This document shows, piece by piece, positions 28,594 through 38,408 of a DNA stretch of 64,000 bases. Source of the stretch: Chromatiaceae bacterium (GTDB lineage: Bacteria; Pseudomonadota; Gammaproteobacteria; Chromatiales; Chromatiaceae); contig JACKMP010000001.1 of NCBI GenBank assembly GCA_024235315.1, forward strand, positions 1-64,000. Direction: 5' to 3'. Position 1 is the first letter of the stretch, and every line of letters starts with the position of its first letter. The notes below the pieces were generated by a model. That model made no database searches. It saw only the letters and a program-made list of their open reading frames with translations, and was not told the DNA's origin. A program made the translations under genes and the position numbers.

Positions 28594-30876
28594 TCAGAAG
28601 GTTGAACCGAAGGAGAACTGGAACTGTTCCTTCTCGTCCTGACTGTCAGCAGCGAACGGAATGGCGTAGCTCATCGTCAGTGCACCGACCGGAGAAAGCC
28701 AGGAGAATCCCAGGCCAGTGGAATAACGCAGTTCATTGGTGTCGAAAAGGCCGTTGTTCTTCAGATTGGCGACACTGCCAAGATCAACGAATGCCGCCAG
28801 CCGGATGGATTCACTGCTCTTCATGAAAGGTGGGGGAAACAGCAGTTCGAAACTTCCCGCATACATCGCATTGCCGCCGATGGACTCACCCTGCGAATCA
28901 CGCGGACCCACAGAACGCGCGGCAAAGCCGCGGATGCTGCCTGGTCCGCCACCGTAGAAGTTTTCCCACAGCGGCAGTATCGAAGTACCGCCCATGGCAT
29001 CACCATAGGCGATTTCACCGTTGACCGATATGACGAAATCGTTGGTCAGCTCCCAGTAACGGCGATGCTCATAGGAGATCTTGTAGTACTGCAGATCGCT
29101 TCCCGGCAGGCTGACTTCACCGAACAGGGACTGCAGTGCGCCGGTCCTGGGGAAGATTGCGCTGTTGCGTGAATCGTGACGCCAGTTGAGCGTGACCTCG
29201 AAGTCGAGGAACTCGTTCCCCTCCGCCGACTGGAAATCCAGGACCTCCTGCGAAGGTGCCGTGCCCACCTCGAAGTTGATGTGATGCAGCGCCAGGCCGA
29301 AGTTGAAGCGATTGAACTCGCTCAGTGGGATACCGAAGCTCATCCCGACGATGCCGTCATCGGTCTTGTAGTCGGCGGCATCCAGTTCATCGAAGTCCGT
29401 CGACTTGTAGATCAGGTCGAATCCGCGACTGATCCCGTCAATCGTGTAATAGGGGTTGGTCGACGATACCTGGTAGTGGCGGTTTGCGCTGCTGGTCTTG
29501 AGTGCCAGCGATACCTTCTTGCCGGTACCCGCGAAGTTGTCCTGATTGACCGACGCATTGAGAATCACACCGTCAGACTGCGAGTAACCCAGGCCCGCCA
29601 GCAGTGAGCCCGATGGTTTCTCATCAACGCTGACATTGATATCCACCTCATCGACAGAAGACGGTACCGAGGGGGTCTCGACCGACACGCTGTCGAAATA
29701 GCCGGTGCGCTGCACGCGCGTACGCGACAGTTTGAGCTTCTCGCCCGAGAACCACGCCGATTCCATCTGCCTGAATTCGCGGCGCACGACTTCGTCGCGG
29801 GTACGCGAGTTGCCCCGGATGTTGATACGCCGGACGTAGGCGCGTTTGCCCGGATCGACAAAGAAAGTGATCGCCACCGTCTTTTTGTCTTCATCGATCT
29901 CGGGGACACTGTTGACGTTGGCGAACGCATGTCCGAGATCGGACAGTTTGGCCGACACGCGGTCGCTGCTCTCGACGACAGCCTTGCGCGCAAACGGCTC
30001 GCCGCGGCGCAGGTGAATCAGTGGGAAATATTCTTCCGCGTCACCGACCAGATCACCGGCGAGGCGAATGTCACTGATCGTGTAGATCGCACCCTCGCTG
30101 ATATTGATGGTGATGTAGATGTCCTTCTTGTCCGGCGTGATCGTGACCTGGGTCGAGTCGATCTTGAAGTTCACATAGCCGCGGTCGAGATAGTACGATC
30201 GCAGCGCCTCGAGATCGCCCGCCAGTTTGGGCCGTGAATACTGGTTGTCGCGGGTGAAACGCGACAGCCAGCCGCCGGTCGACAGTTCGAATTCGTCGAG
30301 CAGGTCTTCCTCGTCGAACGCCTTGTTGCCGACGATGTTGATCTTCTTGATCAGCGCGGTCTCACCCTCGATCACGTCGATGTCGATGGAGACGCGATTG
30401 CGTTCCAGTGGCGTGACGGTCGAGGTCAAACTGACCGCATACTTGCCCTGGTTGTAGTACTGGCGTTCGAGTTCCTGCTCGATTCGGTCAAGTACCGAGC
30501 GCTCGAAGGTGCGGCCTTCAGCGAGCCCGATGTCCTTGAGTCCTTCCTTGAGTTTGTCGCTATCGATCGACTTGTTGCCGGAAAAGTTGATCTCCGAGAT
30601 GGCCGGCCGCTCGGTGACCACGACAGCGAGCACGTCGCCATGCTTTTCCAGGCGCACATCCTGAAAGAACCCCGTCTTGTAGAGCGCACGCACGATATCC
30701 GAGGTCTGGTCGAGATCGACGATATCACCGGGTTTGACAGGCAGGTAGTTGAAGACGGTACCGGCGGTGATGCGCTGCAGGCCCTCCACCCGGATGTCGG
30801 AAATGCGGAAACCTTCTGCAAAAACCTGTGCGGCGGCGCCAAGCAGCAATAAAACACACCCGAGTCTTGCCCGCAT
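28594..30876 (-). CDS. bamA: outer-membrane protein assembly factor BamA
   Basis: A 760-aa Omp85 insertase. The signal peptide MRARLGCVLLLLGAAAQVFA precedes five POTRA domains (about 25-420), starting ISDIRVEGLQRITAGTVFN. The C-terminal half is the 16-strand barrel with RGFAARSVGPRDSQG (the RGF/Y lid motif) and a terminal phenylalanine. An in-frame GTG six codons upstream is another possible start. A perfect TATAAT lies in the rseP-bamA gap. It folds all barrel proteins with Skp and is central to the cluster. Confidence 0.97.
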   Translation of the reverse strand: MRARLGCVLLLLGAAAQVFAEGFRISDIRVEGLQRITAGTVFNYLPVKPGDIVDLDQTSDIVRALYKTGFFQDVRLEKHGDVLAVVVTERPAISEINFSGNKSIDSDKLKEGLKDIGLAEGRTFERSVLDRIEQELERQYYNQGKYAVSLTSTVTPLERNRVSIDIDVIEGETALIKKINIVGNKAFDEEDLLDEFELSTGGWLSRFTRDNQYSRPKLAGDLEALRSYYLDRGYVNFKIDSTQVTITPDKKDIYITINISEGAIYTISDIRLAGDLVGDAEEYFPLIHLRRGEPFARKAVVESSDRVSAKLSDLGHAFANVNSVPEIDEDKKTVAITFFVDPGKRAYVRRINIRGNSRTRDEVVRREFRQMESAWFSGEKLKLSRTRVQRTGYFDSVSVETPSVPSSVDEVDINVSVDEKPSGSLLAGLGYSQSDGVILNASVNQDNFAGTGKKVSLALKTSSANRHYQVSSTNPYYTIDGISRGFDLIYKSTDFDELDAADYKTDDGIVGMSFGIPLSEFNRFNFGLALHHINFEVGTAPSQEVLDFQSAEGNEFLDFEVTLNWRHDSRNSAIFPRTGALQSLFGEVSLPGSDLQYYKISYEHRRYWELTNDFVISVNGEIAYGDAMGGTSILPLWENFYGGGPGSIRGFAARSVGPRDSQGESIGGNAMYAGSFELLFPPPFMKSSESIRLAAFVDLGSVANLKNNGLFDTNELRYSTGLGFSWLSPVGALTMSYAIPFAADSQDEKEQFQFSFGSTF

Positions 30877-30952
30877 TTGCACTCTCTTGTACACCGATTT
30901 CCCGTTGCGGCGACCTGCACGCTCAGGCGAGCCGGTCGTCAGAAGAGCCGGA

Positions 30953-30958
30953 ATTATA
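30953..30958 (-). promoter_or_regulatory. -10 element upstream of bamA
   Basis: A perfect TATAAT on the minus strand about 77 bases before the bamA ATG. No good -35 hexamer sits 16-18 bases upstream, and I see no sigmaE-type GGAACTT. A GAGCC/GGCTC hairpin lies just upstream, after the rseP stop. Confidence 0.4.
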
Positions 30959-31000
30959 GGGTATTGGAAGAGCCAAAAGTAGGCTCAAGCGGGCATCCTG

Positions 31001-32365
31001 CTAGTCGAGGAGGCGCAGGATGTCGACGTAAAACGCCACCGTCATCAATCCGAGCAGCAGCATCAGTCCAATCTTCTGTCCATGCAGCATGGCCGCCTCG
31101 GACAGCGGACTCCCTTTTACCGCCTCGATCGCGAAATACAGCAGATGCCCGCCGTCCAGTACCGGAATCGGCAGCAGATTGAGCACGCCCAGGCTGATGC
31201 TCACGATCGCCAGGAACTTGAGAAAGTAGACAAAACCGATGCTCGCCGTCTTGCCGGCAGCATCGGCGATGGTGATAGGGCCACTCAGATTGTGAATCGA
31301 GGCCTCTCCGGTCAACACACGCCAGATGACCTTGAGCGTCAACACCGAGTATTCCCAGGTACGCCCGACAGCCGCTGGCAGGGCCTCGGCCCAGCCCATC
31401 CGATACATGACCTGGTAGCGTTCAGCCAGGCCCGGCACCGGCTGGTTCGATGCCCCGATGCGACCGATCACCGCGTCGTCGCGCGCATGCGGCGCCGGTG
31501 TCAGCCCAATGTGCCGGGATTCCCCCGAACGTTCGATCTCGAGATCTATCGCCACGCCAGGCCGCGCCTGGACGTATTTCACCCAGTGATCCCATTGGCC
31601 GATCGGGTTCCCGTCGGCGCTCAGGATGCGGTCACCGGCCTGCAGGCCGGCGAGATCGGCCGCCTCCCCTTTCAGGATCTTGCCGAACACCGGCGGGACG
31701 GCCGGATGCTGCGGTGTCAGACCCAGGTGCGCAAGCAGGTCGGCCGTCTCGGCCAGATCGCCAACCTCGGCCGAGGGCATGACGCTCACCCGTTCGACGC
31801 CACCAGCGTCGCGTACCGCGATGTGCAGTTCCGGACGCCCCACCGATGCAGTGGCGAATTCCTGCAGCGCCAAGGCCCAGGTGGGCGTCACCTGGCCGTT
31901 TATCGCGATGATCTCGTCACCGGCGCGCAACTGCGCCCTGGCCGCAGGCGTCCCGGCCGCAATCTCACCGATCAGCGGCCGGATGCCGGTCTCACCGATC
32001 ACCAGCACGCCCCAGAACGCCGCAATCGCGAACAGGAAATTGAACAACGGCCCGGCCACCACGACGGCCGAACGCACCCACAATGACTGACGGTTGAACG
32101 CCCGGTGACGTTCCGCCGGCGCGACCGGACCTTCGTGTTCGTCGAGCATCTTCACGTAGCCGCCAAGCGGTATGGCAGCGATAACATACTCCGGCTCATC
32201 GGGCGCAGACTGTCGCCGCCACAGCGCACGTCCAAAGCCGATCGAAAACCGCAGCACCTTCACGCCAAGGCGTCGCGCAACCCAGAAATGCCCGAATTCG
32301 TGGACCGCGACCAGCAGGCCCACGGCAACGACAAATGCCAGGATCTTGAACAGGAAATCGTCCAT
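31001..32365 (-). CDS. rseP: RseP-family site-2 zinc protease
   Basis: A 454-aa intramembrane metalloprotease that cleaves the anti-sigma factor RseA in the envelope stress response. The zinc motif HEFGH is at residues 22-26 in the first membrane helix. Two PDZ domains (about 115-190 and 200-290) follow, with the second catalytic helix NLLPIPVLDGGHLL near the C-terminus. The ATG lies seven bases after the dxr stop; upstream in-frame codons fall inside dxr. Between dxr and bamA, a common order. Confidence 0.96.
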   Translation of the reverse strand: MDDFLFKILAFVVAVGLLVAVHEFGHFWVARRLGVKVLRFSIGFGRALWRRQSAPDEPEYVIAAIPLGGYVKMLDEHEGPVAPAERHRAFNRQSLWVRSAVVVAGPLFNFLFAIAAFWGVLVIGETGIRPLIGEIAAGTPAARAQLRAGDEIIAINGQVTPTWALALQEFATASVGRPELHIAVRDAGGVERVSVMPSAEVGDLAETADLLAHLGLTPQHPAVPPVFGKILKGEAADLAGLQAGDRILSADGNPIGQWDHWVKYVQARPGVAIDLEIERSGESRHIGLTPAPHARDDAVIGRIGASNQPVPGLAERYQVMYRMGWAEALPAAVGRTWEYSVLTLKVIWRVLTGEASIHNLSGPITIADAAGKTASIGFVYFLKFLAIVSISLGVLNLLPIPVLDGGHLLYFAIEAVKGSPLSEAAMLHGQKIGLMLLLGLMTVAFYVDILRLLD

Positions 32366-32372
32366 CGGCCTA

Positions 32373-33551
32373 TCAGACCACGCGCCGCAGCTGTTGTTCC
32401 GCAATGCCGCGTGCGCGCGCATCCACTGCAAGCAACTCGTCGAGACTGTCCGCCGCGCCGATATCGACACTGTCCAGGGTTCGCTCCACCACCTCGGCGA
32501 TGCCGGTAAAGCCCAGCTCACCGTCGAGGAACCGCGCCACAGCGACCTCGTTCGCCGCGTTCAGCACCGCCGGGGCGGTACCGCCCGCCATCACCGCCTC
32601 GAAAGCGAGGCGCAGACACGGAAAGCGCACCAGGTCCGGCGGCTCAAAATCCAGCCGTGCGATCTCGAACAGGTCGAGCATGGCCACACCCGAGCTGTGC
32701 CGCTCCGGCCAGGCAAGCGCATGAGCGATCGGGGTGCGCATGTCCGGGTTGCCAAGCTGTGCCAGCACCGATCCGTCGACGTATTGCACCATCGAATGGA
32801 TCACGCTCTGAGGATGCACGACCACCCGGATCTGTTCGGGATGGGCATCGAACAGCCAGCGCGCCTCGATGACTTCCAGGCCCTTGTTCATCATGGTCGC
32901 CGAATCGACCGAGATCTTGCGGCCCATCTCCCAGTTCGGGTGGGCACATGCCTGCACGGGCGTGACATCGTGCAGCTCGGACAAGGGGCGGCAGCGAAAC
33001 GGGCCACCCGAAGCAGTCAACAGGATATGCTCGACGCCGACCCTGTCCAGGCCGCCGCCGAAGCCAGGGGGCAGGCATTGAAACACCGCGTTGTGCTCGC
33101 TGTCGATCGGCAGAATCTGTGCGCCACTCGCCTTTGCAGCTGCCATGAACAGCGCGCCCGACACCACCAGCGCCTCCTTGTTCGCCAACAGGATACGCCG
33201 ACCCAGACGCACCGCTGCCAGGGTCGGCAGGACACCGGCCGCGCCAACGATCGCCGCCATCAGGTCGGTCGCGTCTGGGTGGGTCGCCACCGCATCAAGC
33301 CCGGCCGGCCCGGCCATCACCTCGACCCCGAGCCCCTCGGCGGCGACTGCACGCTGCAATGCTGTCGCTGCCGCCGGATCGGCCATCGCCGCCAGGCTCG
33401 GACGGAACTGCCGGCACTGGTCGAGCATGCCCTGAACATCACGATGCGCACTCAGGGCAACCACCTGGTAGCGCTCGGGATGGCGCGCGATGACGTCGAG
33501 CGTGCTGACGCCAATCGAGCCTGTCGAGCCGAGGATGGCCACGCCCCTCAC
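32373..33551 (-). CDS. dxr: 1-deoxy-D-xylulose 5-phosphate reductoisomerase
   Basis: A 392-aa NADPH enzyme, second step of the MEP isoprenoid pathway. The Rossmann motif GSTGSIG is at about residues 8-14; ILPIDSEHNAVFQCL and LTASGGPF are family blocks. The GTG at 33551 overlaps the cdsA stop by four bases (GTGA) with a GGGGGG ribosome-binding run, giving the expected length. Here dxr follows cdsA, whereas enteric bacteria have dxr before uppS. Confidence 0.96.
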   Translation of the reverse strand: MRGVAILGSTGSIGVSTLDVIARHPERYQVVALSAHRDVQGMLDQCRQFRPSLAAMADPAAATALQRAVAAEGLGVEVMAGPAGLDAVATHPDATDLMAAIVGAAGVLPTLAAVRLGRRILLANKEALVVSGALFMAAAKASGAQILPIDSEHNAVFQCLPPGFGGGLDRVGVEHILLTASGGPFRCRPLSELHDVTPVQACAHPNWEMGRKISVDSATMMNKGLEVIEARWLFDAHPEQIRVVVHPQSVIHSMVQYVDGSVLAQLGNPDMRTPIAHALAWPERHSSGVAMLDLFEIARLDFEPPDLVRFPCLRLAFEAVMAGGTAPAVLNAANEVAVARFLDGELGFTGIAEVVERTLDSVDIGAADSLDELLAVDARARGIAEQQLRRVV

Positions 33552-34372
33552 GCGGCGCCCCCCATCAGGCTGGCGCCCAGCGCAAATACCGGCGCCGCCG
33601 CAAGCAGGCTGTCGATTCGGTCCAACATGCCGCCATGCCCTGGCAGCAGCTGACCGCTGTCCTTTACGCCGGCCTCGCGTTTGAGTCTGCTCTCCCACAG
33701 GTCGCCACCAATCGAAATGGCGACCACCAGAACACACAGCAACGCCCAGGGCAGCATCGGCAGCTCACCCACCAGGCCGCTGGCCGACAGGAGCAGCCCA
33801 CTGAGCAGCCCGCCGCTTATGGCCCCGCCGACGCCCGCCCAGGTCTTGCCCGGGCTGACAAACGGCGACAGCTTGCTGCGGCCGAATGCGCGCCCGGCAA
33901 AATATGCACCGGTATCGGCAATCCAGATCAGGACAAACAGGAACAGCACCAGGGCCGGGCCCTGCGTGCCGGCGCCATGCAACCGGACGATCGAAACCCA
34001 AGCGGTCACCAGCACCAGGCCGCCGAGCAGCAGGATGATCGGCCGTGTGACCACAGTCTTCGGCAACTCGCGGCGACGCATCACCAATGCCACGGTCATC
34101 CCCGTCCACCAAAGTGCCATCATCCACTGTGACGCGATGAGCAGCGGGGGCGTCACGAAGCGCTGCGCCAGCCACAGCAGCACCGCGACCACGGAAACAA
34201 ACGCCAGCGGCAGCGTCATGCCGCGCAGATGGGCCAAACGCCCCATCTCGTAGGCGCCCACGAGCACCATCAGGCCGAGCACCGACGCCAGCATCGGCGT
34301 GTCGAGATAGAGGATGCCCGCCACCACCAGCGGGATCAGGACCAATGCGGTCAGGACGCGTTGCCACAGCAT
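33548..34372 (-). CDS. cdsA: phosphatidate cytidylyltransferase
   Basis: A 274-aa polytopic membrane enzyme making CDP-diacylglycerol for phospholipid synthesis. About seven to eight hydrophobic segments are visible. The C-terminal signature SRLKREAGVKDSGQLLPGHG with GGMLDRIDSL matches the family pattern. It starts six bases after uppS and overlaps dxr by four bases. Confidence 0.96.
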   Translation of the reverse strand: MLWQRVLTALVLIPLVVAGILYLDTPMLASVLGLMVLVGAYEMGRLAHLRGMTLPLAFVSVVAVLLWLAQRFVTPPLLIASQWMMALWWTGMTVALVMRRRELPKTVVTRPIILLLGGLVLVTAWVSIVRLHGAGTQGPALVLFLFVLIWIADTGAYFAGRAFGRSKLSPFVSPGKTWAGVGGAISGGLLSGLLLSASGLVGELPMLPWALLCVLVVAISIGGDLWESRLKREAGVKDSGQLLPGHGGMLDRIDSLLAAAPVFALGASLMGGAA

Positions 34373-34378
34373 TGGCGA

Positions 34379-35137
34379 TCACCCCCCCAGTTGTGCGCCG
34401 GTCTGCCCGAACCGGCGCTGTCGCGTGGCGAAGGCAGCCAAGGCATCCGCAAAAACCGCGGCATCAAAGTCCGGCCACAGCACCGGGGTGAAATACAGCT
34501 CGGTGTAGGCACAATGCCACAACAGGAAATTGCTGATCCGCAGTTCACCGCCGGTACGGATGAACAGATCGGGGTCCGGCAGGTCGCCAAGCGCGGTGGC
34601 ACCTGCGAATACCGCCTCGTCGATGTCGTCGGGGTCGAGCTCGCCACGACGCACAGCGCCGGCGAGGCGCCTCGCGGCCTGGGTGATGTCCCAGCGGCCG
34701 CCGTAGTTGGCCGCTATCTGCAGTACCAGGCGTCGATTGTTGCTGGTGGCGCTTTCCGACGCACGGATACGCTGCTGCAGCTTATCGGGAAACGCCGAGA
34801 TGTCGCCGATCACGCGCAGCTGGATATCGTTGCTCTGCATGCGCTTGACCTCACGCTGCAACGCTGTCAGGAACAGCTCCATCAGCAGCGATACCTCACC
34901 CGGCGGCCGGCGCCAGTTCTCGCTGCTGAACGCAAACAGCGTAAGCACCTTCACCCCGTGACGGATGCACTCCTCGATCGTGGTGCGTACGCTGTTGACA
35001 CCCGCGCGGTGTCCGGCATGACGCGCCTGTCCGCGCGCCTCGGCCCACCGCCCGTTGCCGTCCATGATGATCGCCACATGCGTGGGGACAGCCCGTGATT
35101 GGGTGATTATCCCGCCGGTATCAGCCTCGTCTGCCAT
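34379..35137 (-). CDS. uppS: undecaprenyl diphosphate synthase
   Basis: A 252-aa cis-prenyltransferase that makes the C55 lipid carrier for peptidoglycan and O-antigen. IIMDGNGRWAEARG has the catalytic Asp near 26. FAFSSENWRRP and LFIRTGGELRISNFLLW are diagnostic. It lies 16 bases after frr in the frr-uppS-cdsA-dxr block. Confidence 0.96.
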   Translation of the reverse strand: MADEADTGGIITQSRAVPTHVAIIMDGNGRWAEARGQARHAGHRAGVNSVRTTIEECIRHGVKVLTLFAFSSENWRRPPGEVSLLMELFLTALQREVKRMQSNDIQLRVIGDISAFPDKLQQRIRASESATSNNRRLVLQIAANYGGRWDITQAARRLAGAVRRGELDPDDIDEAVFAGATALGDLPDPDLFIRTGGELRISNFLLWHCAYTELYFTPVLWPDFDAAVFADALAAFATRQRRFGQTGAQLGG

Positions 35138-35153
35138 GCGAGCCTCGACGTGC

Positions 35154-35711
35154 TCAGACGGACATGAGGTCTTTTTCTTTCCTCTCGAGCAGCTCGTCGA
35201 TCTCCTTTACGTGCTGATCGGTCAGCTTCTGGATGATCTCCTGACCGCGACGCTCGTCGTCTTCGGAGATCAGCTTGTCCTTCACCAGCGCCTTGAGGTC
35301 ATTGTTGGCGTCCCGGCGGATATTACGCACCGCGACCCGCGCCTGCTCGGCCTCATGGCGCACGATCTTCGCCATGTCGCGCCGGCGCTCCTCGGTCAGC
35401 TGCGGCATCGGCACCCGAATCAGGGTACCGGCGGAATTCGGGTTCAGCCCGAGATCGGACTCCATGATCGCCTTCTCAACCGCCTTCACCATCTGCTGTT
35501 CGTATGGCTGCACAGTGATGGTGCGCGAATCCTCGACACCGACGTTGGCCACCTGCTTGAGCGGCACGTCCGAACCATAATAGGAAACCGTCAGGTGATC
35601 GAGCAGGCTGGCATGGGCCCGGCCCGTCCGAACTTTGGCCAGGTTCTCGCCGAGCGATTCGACGCTCTTGGCCATTCGGCTCGCGGCATCCTTTTTGATG
35701 TCGTCAATCAT
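35154..35711 (-). CDS. frr: ribosome recycling factor
   Basis: A 185-aa factor that splits post-termination ribosomes with EF-G. The sequence VRTGRAHASLLDHLTVSYYG and PLKQVANVGVEDSRTI are family blocks, and the length matches. The ATG overlaps the pyrH stop by four bases (ATGA), so translation is coupled. Confidence 0.97.
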   Translation of the reverse strand: MIDDIKKDAASRMAKSVESLGENLAKVRTGRAHASLLDHLTVSYYGSDVPLKQVANVGVEDSRTITVQPYEQQMVKAVEKAIMESDLGLNPNSAGTLIRVPMPQLTEERRRDMAKIVRHEAEQARVAVRNIRRDANNDLKALVKDKLISEDDERRGQEIIQKLTDQHVKEIDELLERKEKDLMSV

Positions 35712-36439
35712 GACTTCTCTCCACTCGTGACCAGGGTACCGATCGCCTCACCCTGGACGACACGCTGCAAAGCGCCTTCAGTATTGATGTTCATTACGCG
35801 CAAGGGCATCGCGTGCTCCTTGCACAACACGACGGCTGTCGCATCCATCACCGCCAACCCCTCGCGTAGCACGCGATCGTAACTCAGATACGGATAAAAT
35901 TCGGCGTCCGCATGTTTGAACGGATCGGCCGAGTAGACACCGTCCACCTTGGTCGCCTTTATCATTACATCGGCGCCAATCTCGATGGCGCGCAGGCTGG
36001 CCGCCGAATCAGTGGTGAAAAAAGGATTACCGGTGCCAGCCGAAAGAATCACGACGCGACCGGCCTGCAGGTGCCTGACGGCGTCGTTGCGGCTGTAGTA
36101 CTCACACACCTGATCGATACGGAATGCCGACAGGGTGCGCGCATCCACCCCCTGCTTCAGCAGGGCGTCCTGCATCGCCAGCGAGTTCATTACCGTTGCC
36201 AGCATGCCGATATGGTCGCCGGTGACACGATCGAAGCCCCCGCCGGCCAGACCTGCGCCGCGGAAGATGTTGCCGCCGCCGATTACCAGCCCGACCTGCA
36301 CGCCGCGACGCACCAGATCGGCGATTTCACTGGCGACACGCGCCATCACCGCAGGATCGATTCCGAAATCAGCACTGCCCATCAGGGCCTCACCGCTGAG
36401 TTTCAGGAGTATCCGCTGCGGCGTTTTGTCATCTGGCAT
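35708..36439 (-). CDS. pyrH: uridylate kinase
   Basis: A 243-aa amino-acid-kinase-fold UMP kinase. LLKLSGEALMG at the N-terminus and VIGGGNIFRGA bind phosphates; DHIGMLATVMNSLAMQDAL is the family block with the allosteric region. It lies between tsf (72 bases, with a hairpin) and frr (overlap), the conserved order. Confidence 0.97.
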   Translation of the reverse strand: MPDDKTPQRILLKLSGEALMGSADFGIDPAVMARVASEIADLVRRGVQVGLVIGGGNIFRGAGLAGGGFDRVTGDHIGMLATVMNSLAMQDALLKQGVDARTLSAFRIDQVCEYYSRNDAVRHLQAGRVVILSAGTGNPFFTTDSAASLRAIEIGADVMIKATKVDGVYSADPFKHADAEFYPYLSYDRVLREGLAVMDATAVVLCKEHAMPLRVMNINTEGALQRVVQGEAIGTLVTSGEKS

Positions 36440-36480
36440 ATGGAGACTGGTTCGACCTCGTGATTTACGGTTCAGACAGG

Positions 36481-36504
36481 ACGGCCCGCACCAGGGCGGG
36501 CCGT
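36481..36504 (-). terminator. hairpin between tsf and pyrH
   Basis: A 9-bp perfect stem, ACGGCCCGC with GCGGGCCGT, encloses a 6-base loop eight bases after the tsf stop. The following CCTGTCTG is not U-rich, so it is likely a partial terminator or 3'-end stabiliser that lets pyrH-frr be expressed at a lower level. Confidence 0.5.
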
Positions 36505-36511
36505 TCGTCGC

Positions 36512-37405
36512 TCACTCGCCGCGCGCAGCGGCGGCGGCCTGGGCCATGACTTCCTCACGGAAATCTTCGACCTTCTTCTCAATCCCCTCGCCAACCTCGA
36601 AACGGGTGAAGGCGTTGACCGTCGCGCCGTTTGCCTGCAGCAACTTTGCAACAGTCGTGTCGGGATCCTTGACGAAGGCCTGGCCAAGCAGCGTGATCTC
36701 GCTCAGATACTTGCGCATACGGCCGTCGACCATCTTCTCGATGATGTTGTCGGGCTTGCCGCTGTCACGCGCCTGCGCCTCGGTGATCTCGCGCTCCTTG
36801 GCAAGCAGGTCGGCAGGCACCTGAGCCTCGCTGACGCATACCGGGTTGCTCGCGGCGATATGCATGGCCAGGTCGCGCCCCAGGGTCTCGTCGCCACCGG
36901 TCATGTCGATGATGACGCCGATGCGCACACCGTGACTGTAACTATAGATGGCGCCCGTTGCCTGGGCCCGCACGAACCGACGCACGTTCATGTTCTCACC
37001 GATCTTGGACACCAGCGCCTGGCGCGCCTCTTCGATCGTGGTGTCTTCACCCTCATGCAACGGCAGCGCCATCAGCGCGGCAACGTCGGGGGTATCGCTG
37101 TGCAGTGCGCGCTCGCCAACGGCGTCAGCAAACGACTTGAAGTTGTCGTCTTTGGCGACAAAGTCGGTCTCGCAGTTCACTTCGACCATTACCGCACGGT
37201 CGGTGCCATCGTGTGCGATCACGATCACGCCGTCCGCCGCGGTACGGCCTGCCTTCTTCGCCGCCCTGGCCTGGCCGGACTTGCGCATGTTCTCGATAGC
37301 GGCTTCGATGTCGCCGTTGGTCTCGGTCAGTGCGTTCTTGCACTCCATCATGCCAGCGCCGGTGCGCTCGCGCAGTTCCTTCACCAGGGAAGCAGTGATC
37401 GCCAT
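36512..37405 (-). CDS. tsf: translation elongation factor Ts
   Basis: A 297-aa nucleotide exchange factor for EF-Tu. The N-terminal ITASLVKELRERTGAGMMEC and the TDFV block (CETDFVAKDDNF) are invariant. It follows rpsB with a 106-base gap holding a strong hairpin, as in the well-known rpsB-tsf operon. Confidence 0.98.
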   Translation of the reverse strand: MAITASLVKELRERTGAGMMECKNALTETNGDIEAAIENMRKSGQARAAKKAGRTAADGVIVIAHDGTDRAVMVEVNCETDFVAKDDNFKSFADAVGERALHSDTPDVAALMALPLHEGEDTTIEEARQALVSKIGENMNVRRFVRAQATGAIYSYSHGVRIGVIIDMTGGDETLGRDLAMHIAASNPVCVSEAQVPADLLAKEREITEAQARDSGKPDNIIEKMVDGRMRKYLSEITLLGQAFVKDPDTTVAKLLQANGATVNAFTRFEVGEGIEKKVEDFREEVMAQAAAAARGE

Positions 37406-37449
37406 GCTTATTTCACCTCAAATTTGCAGAATTTCGCTGATAACGAACG

Positions 37450-37477
37450 GCCCCCGGCCGGCACGCCGGTCAGGGGC
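37450..37477 (-). terminator. attenuator-like hairpin between rpsB and tsf
   Basis: GCCCC...GGGGC encloses a second CCGGC-GT-GCCGG helix with a 3x3 internal loop. There is no U-tract. A read-through terminator between rpsB and tsf is known in enteric bacteria, and this fits that place. Confidence 0.55.
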
Positions 37478-37511
37478 ACATCGTTTGGACGTACGCAATC
37501 GACGCCGGGGT

Positions 37512-38252
37512 TCAGCCCGCGGCGGCATCCGCCGTTTCGCTGCGGCCGGCAGAAACGGACGTGGCCGCAGCCGCGCGGCCTTCGAGGATCGCCGCCGAGG
37601 CGCCCTGCACGTACAGCTGGACCGCGCGAATCGCGTCGTCATTGCCCGGGATGACATAGTCGATGCCTTCCGGGTCGTTGTTCGTATCGACCACGCCGAT
37701 CACCGGGATACCCAGCTTGCGGGCTTCGGCGATGGCGATTTTTTCGTGACCGGTATCAACCACGAACAGCGCGTCCGGCAGGCCGTTCATCTCTTTGATA
37801 CCGCCGAGGCTGCGCTCGAGTTTTTCCTTTTCGCGCCGCAGGGTCAGCGCTTCCTTCTTGTTGAAGCGTGCCGACATCGAGCCGTCGCTTTCCATCGCCT
37901 CGAGTTCTTTCAGGCGCTTGATCGACTGCTTGATGGTCTTGAAATTGGTCAACATGCCGCCGAGCCAGCGGTGATTTACAAAGGGCATGTTGCAGCGCTC
38001 CGCTTCTTCGCGCACCACGTCGCGTGCGGAACGCTTGGTGCCCACGAACATCAACTTGCCACCGTTGGCCGCCAACTTGCCGACAAAGTTCATCGCGTCG
38101 TTGTACAGCGGCAGGGTCTTTTCGAGATTGACGATGTGGATCTTGTTACGATGGCCAAAGATATACGGACCCATTTTCGGGTTCCAGTAACGGGTCTGGT
38201 GGCCAAAGTGCACGCCAGCTTCAAGCATTTGGCGCATGGAAACATTGCTCAT
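37512..38252 (-). CDS. rpsB: 30S ribosomal protein S2
   Basis: A 246-aa S2. The start MSNVSMRQMLEAGVHFGHQ aligns with the enteric protein, and FVNHRWLGGMLTN and PDALFVVDTGHE are family signatures. GGAG lies only two bases before the ATG, unusually close. It is the first gene of the large minus-strand cluster, with a clear promoter and a structured 150-base leader upstream. Confidence 0.98.
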   Translation of the reverse strand: MSNVSMRQMLEAGVHFGHQTRYWNPKMGPYIFGHRNKIHIVNLEKTLPLYNDAMNFVGKLAANGGKLMFVGTKRSARDVVREEAERCNMPFVNHRWLGGMLTNFKTIKQSIKRLKELEAMESDGSMSARFNKKEALTLRREKEKLERSLGGIKEMNGLPDALFVVDTGHEKIAIAEARKLGIPVIGVVDTNNDPEGIDYVIPGNDDAIRAVQLYVQGASAAILEGRAAAATSVSAGRSETADAAAG

Positions 38253-38291
38253 GGATTACTCCGGTTATGGTTGGGTTGAGCCTCCACGCAC

Positions 38292-38327
38292 CCTGGTGAC
38301 CGACCCGGCTTTCGCCGGGCACCCAGG
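38292..38327 (-). ncRNA. structured rpsB leader hairpin (S2 leader-like)
   Basis: In the minus-strand leader, CCCGGC-GAAA-GCCGGG forms a GNRA-capped stem. It is extended through an internal loop by CCTGG(G)TG pairing with CACCAGG. The hairpin begins about 40 bases before the rpsB ATG within a leader of about 150 bases. An S2 autoregulatory leader is known in enteric bacteria; homology here is inferred from position and structure. Confidence 0.5.
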
Positions 38328-38408
38328 CACCGAGTAGTGGTACGTGTGTGTCGTTTGATTAACCCTGTAAACAGGGCGCTTGGCGGCCGTTGCTGCCGAG
38401 CGGCGCGT